A stretch of 64,000 nucleotides of DNA from Otatea glauca (lineage: Eukaryota > Streptophyta > Magnoliopsida > Poales > Poaceae), in NCBI GenBank assembly GCA_036346275.1, contig CM070725.1, forward strand, positions 40,176,104-40,240,103, given 5' to 3'. Below, piece after piece: positions 56,194 through 64,000 of this stretch. The position numbers and the translations under genes are program-made. Position 1 is the first letter of the stretch, and the number at the start of each line of letters is the position of its first letter. A model generated the notes under the pieces. That model was not told the DNA's origin. It saw only the letters and a program-made list of their open reading frames with translations, and ran no database searches.

Positions 56194-57012
56194 CCTTCAA
56201 CTGTTTTTGCAGATCAAGTATGTCTTCGGTGTGTGCCCACATCGGATTCTCCGGCGACAACTCCTCCGATAATTTCTGCTCGATCACCGTCATCGACCAA
56301 GCACCTGCAATTGGATCTGAAATCGCCTTCGGAACCATACTCTATCAATGGGGCCGAACGGAGATCTAACGCACATCGGCTTTACCAAGTCACGCTCTTG
56401 GGACCCATGCCGAGAGGTGTGTTTTATAGACTTCGACTCTATGGAGACCAATGTTCTCATGTACGTCGACACGAAGAATGATAGCGAAAGCAACGCCCGC
56501 AGCAGCCAAAATAGCAGCACAACAGATCGATACATGTTCATGGCCGGAGCCGACAATGGTGCTACTGCCGGTAGTTCCCAAGAAAGGAATCCAGAGGCAG
56601 ACGCAGTAGAGGGTCAGGGACACTAGTTCTCCCCGTACACGCCTCAAGTTCCTGCAGTAGTGACAACTACACCCAAGCGATTGCAAAAGCTATTGCTCCC
56701 AATACTACAGATCATCGACGAGATCTAGCAGTCGCGGCCACAACCGGAATCGTGGCCAATCTGTCGAAGCAGCTTGATCTCGATGATCCAGCGACGCCCC
56801 GCTCGCGGGCACCGGATCTTCAGGGACAACAAGTCCCTCGACAGCATATCCACAACGGCAGACCCAACTGCGTCCTAGGAGCAGGGTCTCGCTAAAGCCA
56901 CAACAACGACATCTTCAACACCCCTGAGGAAAATGTTCAGTACGCTCACATGCTGCTAAAATCCCTTCCGCCACTGGATCTGGGCAACCCGATGACTCTA
57001 GTGTTCGATTAG

Positions 57013-58060
57013 ATGAAAACACTACTTGATGTAGCACAAGCTCAGACCGCTCGAGCAGTCGACTCGAGGACAGACGTCCCAGCCAACAGGGCGCCAGAAG
57101 CCAGTTGCTGGGACCATCCCACGATCACCATCGAGCAAGCAAGATCGGTGGTGGCTATCTCTAGCCACCGCACTTCCAAGACTGTTTATTTCAACCCCCA
57201 TAGAGACGTCCCAAGGATCTTCGAGATCGTATTTCTTACGATCGACGTCCTTCGCGATCGAAGCAAAGAACGTGATCGAGAAGTCTGCGAGCGATGGGAA
57301 AACGAGTCCCCATCTTCGAGGGACCAATCTCCCGCGTGCCAGGCCCGACGGGGTGAATCTCCACCTTCGAGGGGCCGCTCGTCGGCACGACGCAGGTTCC
57401 CTTCTCGACAAGGAGGACGACAAGGTCTGCGACAACAGGCGACCCCTGAGGACGTCGATGAAGGATGCAAAGCTTTCACCCCTGAGCTACGTGCAGTCAG
57501 ATGGCCAAACAAGTTCAAGTCAGGCCCTATCGAGAAATACTCAGGTAAGATCAACCTCATCGAGTGGCTACAGACTTACACTACCATCATGAGGGCAGCC
57601 GGGGAACGAGAAGGTGATGGCAAATTACCTGCTCACCACCCTGGATAGTGCGGCAAGGTTGTGGTTGCTCAATCTTCCATCTCACTCAATATCCTCATGG
57701 GTGGAATTGCGGGCCCAGTTCATCGCCAACTTTCAAGGCACGTATGAATGCCCTAGAACGCGCAGCGACTTGCATCAGGTGATACAAAAGTCAGATGAGT
57801 CATTGCTAGCTTCATCCGACACTTCAGCTCGCAACTCGATCCCTGACATCTCAGACGATGCATCATAGTGGCCTTCGAGAATGGTGTTAAGGATAGGGAG
57901 TTAAAAGGAAAGCATGCCACTCGAAAGATCAAAGCCACCAAGGAGCTCTTCGAGTTGGTAGACAAATACGACATACGTGCCGAGGCTCAAGACCATCTCG
58001 ACGACCCCAAATTTGGCAACGATAAGCCCGAGTCGTCCAAGTAAGGGGCGAAGAGGAATA
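57013..58060 (+). pseudogene. gypsy gag, frameshifted
   Basis: The first piece ends with AFTPELRAVRWPNKFKSGPI and EWLQTYTTIMRAAG. A frameshift near 57610 leads into VMANYLLTTLDSAARLWLLN, SWVELRAQFIANFQGTYE and SDLHQVIQKSDESL, the core of a Tat-type Gag. After another frame change the remaining segment (57780-58060) includes NSIPDISDDA and the region toward the zinc knuckle. The N-terminal half is Arg/Ser-rich and variable, as usual for this family. Confidence 0.85.
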
Positions 58061-58212
58061 ATAATCGTGAGGAGAAGTGCAAGGGTGACTCCACCGTTGC
58101 TGCAGTCGAGAGGAGCAACACGCAATATTGGCGACCACAAGGGTCGAAGCCGTAGGGGAGGCAAATACTACCAGGTCCATCACACGGACAAACACGATTT
58201 GACGAGTGCCAG

Positions 58213-59079
58213 GTGATCAGTAAGAAGGTCCAGGAGAAACTCAAGACTACCCTCGCCGAGCGCGGGGTCGAGCAAACCAAAGAGAAGCCCCACGACGATG
58301 AGCCCAAATACCGCGGGGCTGATCACAAGCTGGCGCACATCTTCGGGGGATCTGCCACGTATGAGTTCAAGAGGCAATACAAGGCAGTCGAAAGGGAGGC
58401 CAATCTGGCCACACCAGCTCTCCCCAGATTCCTCAAGTGGTCGGAAGTACTGATCACCTTCGACCAGTCGGATCATTCGACCGTGGTCCCACATCCGAAT
58501 CGATACCTCACGTTGGTCGAGCCCACCGTCGTCAACGTTAAGGTCGCAAGAACCTTGGTCGATAGAGGTAATTCGTTAAACCTCATCTTTGCGAAGACGC
58601 TAGAGAACATGGGGATTACCCGGACGGAGATCAAAGTCGGAGCAGAGTCGTTCCATGGCATAACTCCGCAATCATCATCGACGCCCCTTAGCCAGATCGA
58701 GCTGCCAGTCACGTTCAGCACACCAGTCAACTTTCGCACCAAAAAGATCTTCGATGTGGAGGATTTTGAGACCGCCTACAATGTAATTTTAGGCTGTCCA
58801 ATACTAGCCAAGTTCATGGCTGTGGTGCACTACGCGTACCAGACCGTCAAGATGCTTGCGCCGAAAGGAATCCTTATAACAAAGGGGGACCAGCGCACTG
58901 CGGTCCAGTGCGACAGGAAGAGCCTGGAGATGGTCATGCATCTCCACGAACCGGCAACCAGCGTCGACGACGAGGGAGCTAAGCGCCAAAGGTCCAAGGG
59001 TATCGACAAGGCCTCTACATCCAACAGTGCCATCAAAGACTTAGTCGACGATGGCAAGAAGGGTAAGAAGACCGATTGA
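58213..59079 (+). pseudogene. gypsy protease region with altered active site
   Basis: A 288-residue open stretch contains the Gag-protease linker (IFGGSATYEFKRQYKAVERE) and the retropepsin fold region. The expected Asp-Gly-Gly-Ser active-site loop reads DRGNS within TLVDRGNSLNLIF (about 58556-58594). Downstream YNVILGCPILAKFMAV keeps the conserved second half. The catalytic Asp is present, but Gly to Arg and Ser to Asn changes probably inactivate it. A stop at 59077 precedes the reverse transcriptase. Confidence 0.8.
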
Positions 59080-59159
59080 GGCATCAAGACAGTGCCCCTG
59101 GACCCATCTGAGCCTTCCAAGACGGTCAAGGTGGGTGTTGACCTTGATCCCAACTAGGA

Positions 59160-61036
59160 ACTCGAGATTATCACCTTTCTTCGGGTAAATCGCGACGTGT
59201 TCGCATGGCAACCGTCTGATATGTTCGGGGTCCCCAAGGAGCTGATCGAGCATCGAATAGCTATAGAATCTAGTGCCAGGCCTGTGGTGCAGAAGCAGCG
59301 TAGATTTGCGGAAGATAGGAAGTAGGCCATTCAAGAAGAAGTCAGTATACTCTTGAAGGTTGGCTTCATTCGAGAGGTCCGTCATCCAACGTGGCTGGCG
59401 AATCCTGTCCTCAACAAGAAACCCAACGGCAAGTGGAGGATGTGCGTCTACTACACTGACCTCAACAAGGCTTACCCAAAAGATCCTTTTCCTCTCCCCC
59501 CGCATTGATCAAATAGTGGACTCTACTGCGGGCTGTGAAATGCTTAGTTTTCTAGATACCTACTCAGGGTATCACCAAATTAGCATGTCAGCAGAGGATG
59601 AGGAAAAAACTGCTTTTACTACTCCCTTCAGTATATTCTATTATATTAAGATGCCTCTCGGTTTGAAGTGTGCCAGCGCTATGTATCAACGCTGTATTCA
59701 AGATTGCTTGAAGTCCCAAATAGGGCGCAATGTGGAAACGTATGTCAATGATATTGCAATCAAGTCGAACACTGGAGACACCTTAATCAGCGACCTCGAG
59801 GAGACATTCCACAACCTCAGGAACTATCGAATGGTGCTTAATCCCGAGATTCCACAACCTCTGGTCGATGGCATTCTCTACGGACGCTGAGGGAAGTGCA
59901 GAAACTCAAAAGTTGCATTGAAACCCTTCTTTCGGATGGGCGAACGAGGGCTACCCTTCTTCAAATTACTCAAGAAGCAGGACACCTTCGAGTGGACCAA
60001 AGAGGTAAAAGAAGCTTTTCGAGATTTGAAAAGGTACTTATCGTCTCCATCAACTTTAACTTCACCTAACGAAAAAGAGAAGCTCTTTTTGTACATTGCA
60101 GCTACCCCTCAAGTAGTAAGCACAGTCCAAATGGTCGAGCGGGATTGCCCCGAGAAAAAGGCCAAGGTCCAGAAGCCGGTATACTACGTCAGCGAGGTCT
60201 TGCATGACGCCCAGCTACGATACCCTCAAGTGCAGAAGATGTTGTACGTCGTCATGATGACTTCTCGAAAGCTGCAACACTATTTCTAGGCACACAAGAT
60301 CACGGTCATGACGACATATCCGCTTAAGGAGATAATACGCAATCGAGAAGTAACGGGGCGAATTGCACAGTGGGCAGTCGAACTCAATGAGTTTGAGGTT
60401 GATTTCGCACCATGAACCAGCGTCAAGTCAGGAGCAGTGGTGGATTTCATCGCGGAGTGGACGCACGTCGAAGGAAAAGAGCACAAGATGGTCGATGACC
60501 ACTGGACTATGTTCTTCGATGGGTCGCTTACGCTTCAGGGCTCGGGATCCGGCATCGCGCTCATCCCTAACAGGTGAGGAGCTTAAATATATTATCCAAC
60601 TCGATTTTTCAGCTTCAAACAATGTTGCAGAATACGAAGGACTGGTTAACGGGCTCCGTATAGCTGCGTCACTTGGAATCAGATGGCTACTCGTGAAAGG
60701 GGACTCACAGCTAGTCGTAAACCAAGTGCAGAAAGAGTATTAGTGCTCGGATGATAGCATGGTGGCATATCTGAACGAGGTTCGTAACCTAGAGTACAAG
60801 TTCGAAGGGCTCGAGGTAAGGCATATTAGGCGAAGTGACAACTCCGCCACCAACGAACTTTTCAGGCTCGCTTCGTCCCGTTCGACCACACCCATAGGAG
60901 TCTTTGTTGTTAAACTCCTCAAACCGCCTGTCTCCTCCGTACGGAAGACAGATGCTACCCAACTCAACCAGCAGTCTGGTCAAGTCAGCGAGGTAGAAAC
61001 TGCAGACACGGAAGCTGCACTACATGAACGCTAGCC
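59160..61036 (+). pseudogene. gypsy reverse transcriptase and RNase H, mutated and deleted
   Basis: Recognisable order: VGFIREVRHPTWLANPVLNK, KWRMCVYYTDLNKAYPKDPF, then after a frameshift SFLDTYSGYHQISM, MPLGLKCASAMYQR and the catalytic box, which reads YVND instead of YVDD (about 59741-59752). The next conserved block (KC.FGV..GKLLGF) is missing near 59870, apparently by deletion. Connection-domain text resumes at LPFFKLLKKQDTFEWTKEV. RNase H is seen as MFFDGSLTLQGSGSGIALI, NNVAEYEGLVNGLRIA and KGDSQLVVNQV. In-frame stops occur near 59325, 60288, 60414, 60741 and 61034. Confidence 0.87.
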
Positions 61037-61043
61037 GACTTGG

Positions 61044-62275
61044 ATGACTCTATTCCAAGCCTATCTCGAAGGTCGAGAGCTCCCTAACGATGATGCAACA
61101 TCCGAGAAAATTGCACATAAGTCCAAGCTATACGTCTTGGTAGACGGCAAGCTCTACCGAAAGGGGAGTAACGGAATTTTGATGAAGTGCATCGCCCAGG
61201 AAGAGGGCAATAAGATATTACTCGATGTCCATGGAGGCATCTGCGGCAATCATGTGTCCTATCACACTCTAGTCGGAAAGGTTTTTCGGCAAGGGTTCTA
61301 TTGGCCGACTACCCTCTAGGATGCTTGCGAGCTGGTAAAAAACTGCGAGGGATGCCAATTCTATGGAAAGCAAACCACCAGACTAGCCTAAGCCCTGCAA
61401 ACTATTCCTCTGTCTTGGCCTTTCTCCGTTTGGGGCTTGGATATCTTGGGACTGTTCCCAAGAGCCCAACGAGGTTATAAGTTCTTGTTCTTGGCTATCA
61501 ACACATTCACTAAGTGGATTGAAGCCGAACTCGTCAGGAACATCACCTCAGAAGCTGCTAAGAAGTTCATGAGGAGCATTGTTACCCGATTCGGCATCCC
61601 TAATCGAGTAATCATAGACAACAGTAACCAGTTCAATAGCAATGCTTTCATAGTCTTTTGCAAAGAATTGGGTATCAAACTTTGCTTCACTTCCGTAGCT
61701 CACCCTCAGAGTAACGGTCAAGTAGAACGTGCAAACTGCATAATCCTGTAGGGGATCAAGACCTGTGTGTTCGATAGGCTCAAGGCTTACTCGACCCGGT
61801 GGGTGAAAGAGCTCCCCTCGGTGATGTGGGCTATTCGTACGTCGACTAGTCGAGCCATTGGTGAACGCCGTTTTTCTTGGTCTATGGAGCAGAAGCAGTG
61901 CTTTCGACCGAGTTAGCGTTTAAGTCACCTTGTGTGGACAACTACTTGAAAGAGGAACAGGAGCAAGTGCGAACAAATAATGTAAATCTACTTGAGGAGT
62001 ACAGGGATCGAGCATCCGTTCGAGCAACAAAGTATCAACAAGCTTTACGCAGATATCATGGCCAGAGAGTCCAAGAAACAGCGCTCACCGTCGAAAACTT
62101 AGTACTATGGAAGATGCAGAAGTAGGACAACCGTAATAAGCTATCACCTAAATGGGAAGGTCTCTACGTGGTGGTCAAAGTGACTCAACCTGGATCAGTA
62201 TGACTATCAACATCGGAAGGAACGATGCTTGACAACTCATGGAACATCGATCAACTGAGAAGATTTCACACATGA
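61044..62275 (+). pseudogene. gypsy integrase, several stops
   Basis: The zinc-binding region reads HGGICGNHVSYHTLVGKVFR, then CEGCQFYG, an HHCC arrangement. The catalytic triad is visible: Asp in GLDILGLFPRAQ, Asp in VIIDNSNQFNSNAF and Glu in NGQVERANC. Stops (mostly TAG) interrupt near 61318, 61390 and 61750. A frame change near 61870 leads to the C-terminal part MVYGAEAVLSTELAF and KWEGLYVVVKVTQPG. No chromodomain was recognised. Confidence 0.87.
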
Positions 62276-63190
62276 AAAAGAAGAAAACTGTGCATCACAA
62301 CCAAGATTCAGGTAAGTACAGTTTCATTAAAATTTACTAACAAAAGCTATCCTATTACATATGAGGCAGGCACTCTACTACTACTTGTCCTCGGAGTCAT
62401 CACGTCGCCTCCCCTGCATCCACGGGGACTAGAACAGGATGGTCCCCGGGAAGGGCCTGCGCCTTCTGTACGGACCTAAGGAGGACACGAAGACACGGCC
62501 ACCTGTCGACGAAGAATGCGACCTCTCTGTTGTCAAAAGCCTCTGAGCGCCAGGATGGCTTGGAGGGCGAACAAGCGCTGGACTGCTGAAGCTATTTTGA
62601 GCTTCACCTCCTTATCCGATGTCGGCGGCATCACCTTCTTCTCCTCTGGTGGCGACGACGGCATCTGCTCTTGTGAGGGTACCGGAGGAGGTGTTAATCT
62701 CTTCGACAGCGACGTTCAGCTTGCTGGGAACCTCATCCTCCTCCGGTCAGACCTCCATCTCGATAACCTCCCAGTCGCTCTCCTCCTCATCGGAGGAGAT
62801 GATGATCCTCCCTAGAGAAACTACGGCTAGCAGCGTAGGGGAGAGGACTCTCCAAGGATGATCACAGATGGGGACAATGGTGGAGTGGAGGCCATTGAAG
62901 GGCTAAAGCGTCGCGAGCAGGACGGCAAGAAAAAAGATGAGTTGTGGTATACGACTATAAGTCCCATCTATTTATAGCTCTGGGAATAAGTCAGACTGCG
63001 GCAAAAAATCTATTTAAATTCGCGTTAGTCCCAATCCACGAGGCATTTGTGCAGAAACCGAAGAGACTCTACTTCATGATGTGCCGCGTGGAAGCTGAAG
63101 GGGCGCAAAAACTATAAAAGAATTAAATCACTGCAATGGAGTGATATTGTTCATCTACTCCGACCGTTTGGATTTTTTTGGGCTTCACCA
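62276..63190. other. Non-coding 3' region of the gypsy element
   Basis: Between integrase and the stem-loop array there are only GC-biased open frames (for example 62516-62815) with no recognised domain. Tat-type elements often carry long non-coding sequence here. Confidence 0.45.
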
Positions 63191-63195
63191 AAATG

Positions 63196-63660
63196 CTCGG
63201 GGGCTCATGCGCCCGAGTATTTGGTCGAGGACTGTTATTACTAATGCTTACGCTGTACTCTCTTCTCGATGCGGCAATCGAGCAGAAATTCAGGGGCTAC
63301 ATCTTGCACTTTTCGACGTATATACCCTACCATCTAATCGATGCACTCATCATGTAGAGGGTTGGGGGCTACATCATTCGATCTTTTTCTTTACCTACCT
63401 GGTTTCACTCTCGGGTCGATACATCTATCGAATAAGAGGTTGGGGGCGCAACAGGTATCTTCGTTGCTGATGCTTCACTTTTTGCTCGATCCTGCTATCG
63501 AGCAAGGAGCTGAAGAATACATCACGGTGTTGTGCTTAGGTCACTCTACTTCCTATTCAATGATATCATTGAATAAGGAGTTGGGGGCTATAAGTAACTC
63601 TGTACCTTGCTCTTTATTCCTAGTCGATACTGCTATCGAGCGGGATGCTATAGGCACAAT
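63196..63660 (+). repeat. Array of ~70-bp units, each a stem-loop plus polypurine-like motif
   Basis: Short inverted repeats start at about 63196, 63265, 63334, 63416, 63484, 63554 and 63623, spacings 69, 69, 82, 68, 70 and 69 bp. Examples are GCTCGAT...ATCGAGC (63484-63503) and the perfect 22-bp palindrome centred at 63564-63565 (63554-63575, TATTCAATGAT and its mirror). Most are followed within 3-10 bases by a G-rich tract such as agttgggggcta, which resembles a polypurine tract. The last visible 'caggggcta' is at the window end. Confidence 0.75.
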
Positions 63661-64000
63661 CTCTTTATTTTTCTTACATGCGATTTTTTGCACGTATTTA
63701 CTCGATCGCATACTTAGCATGTCAGCGACAAAAAACCAGAGGGTGGCCATGCCTAAACCCGACGACGAGCAATTCTATCCTGCGCTCATACGAGCACTAG
63801 ATTGTTAGACTTCTAAAGCTCAGCGAACGGCGGGAGACGAGGCATCTAGTCGATTCTACATGCGCAACTCACAAGTTCATGCTCGCTACAAAGTCTGAGC
63901 TAGATGGTCGATGAAGACTTGCAAAAATCATGTAGTTTCACTTTAACTTATATAGTGTTTATGTTACGTACGGCCTCTCCGAGTATACACTCAGGGGCTA
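63661..64000. other. 3' region of the gypsy element, no gene
   Basis: No LTR start could be matched to the presumed 5' LTR. The text resembles diverged units of the preceding array. Confidence 0.4.

Larger units (their letters stand above)
55541..64000 (+). mobile_element. Ty3-gypsy (Tat-type) retrotransposon, truncated by the window end
   Basis: Order on the plus strand: presumed 5' LTR, primer-binding site, gag, protease, reverse transcriptase, RNase H, integrase, then a long non-coding 3' region. Integrase following RNase H is gypsy order. Many frames are broken, mostly by changes such as CAG to TAG that fit decay of methylated cytosines. No second LTR is visible before 64000, so the element continues outside. 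Confidence 0.88.

Noticed and set aside
63196..63660. Regular ~70-bp spacing could suggest a CRISPR array
   Set aside because: The units are diverged stem-loops with no identical repeats or unique spacers, and they sit in a plant retrotransposon.

Overview
The window is nuclear DNA from a flowering plant, almost certainly a grass (Poaceae). It combines BARE/Angela-type, Ty1-copia and Tat-type Ty3-gypsy LTR elements with hAT, Tourist, Mutator-like and CACTA elements, GC-rich coding exons, and AT-rich repetitive spacers. I cannot name the species from the sequence alone.

Only one host gene can be reconstructed with confidence. It is a five-exon minus-strand gene at 4405-6506 encoding a 310-residue protein that looks XRI1-like (X-ray induced transcript 1 family). 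All introns are GT-AG, the phases agree across every junction, and a TATA box lies about 110 bp upstream of the ATG. Two captured host-gene fragments lie inside transposons: a decayed FDM/IDN2-like (XH-domain) fragment in a CACTA element at 17956-20045, and a naphthoate-synthase-like (MenB/NS) fragment in a 973-bp hAT-type element at 34358-35330.

Layout. 1-4400: hAT-like and MITE insertions. 4405-6624: the XRI1-like gene and promoter. 7915-10945: gag-only remnant of a copia element. 11880-12195: second copy of the hAT MITE seen at 1479-1858. 12200-17950: AT-rich spacer with a ~100-bp duplication. 17956-20045: CACTA element. 20800-26900: decayed Ty3-gypsy gag split by an Angela-like solo LTR (21339-22810) and by a hAT element (23037-26315), which itself carries a long foldback Mutator-like element (23787-25791). 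26911-27139: Tourist-like MITE. 27176-33937: full-length copia element, minus strand. 34358-35330: the gene-carrying hAT element. 36771-43491: second full-length copia element, minus strand. 44079-49486: near-complete but mutated hAT element with a BED/RICESLEEPER-type transposase. 50041-52385: repeat-rich element sitting in a TA microsatellite. 52588-52815: second Tourist-like MITE. About 52920-54785: another element carrying the 170-bp module. 55541-64000: Ty3-gypsy (Tat-type) element, plus strand, cut by the window end.

The transposons relate to one another. The hAT at 23037-26315 is an internally deleted, opposite-orientation relative of the transposase-bearing hAT at 44079-49486. A ~170-bp AT-rich module recurs in tandem in at least three different elements (2095-3108, 24090-25440, 53140-53400), two of which differ in target-site length (8 versus 9 bp). 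The 3' region of the gypsy element holds an array of ~70-bp units, most consisting of a stem-loop followed by a G-rich, polypurine-tract-like stretch. No CRISPR array, rRNA, tRNA or bacterial-type gene was seen.
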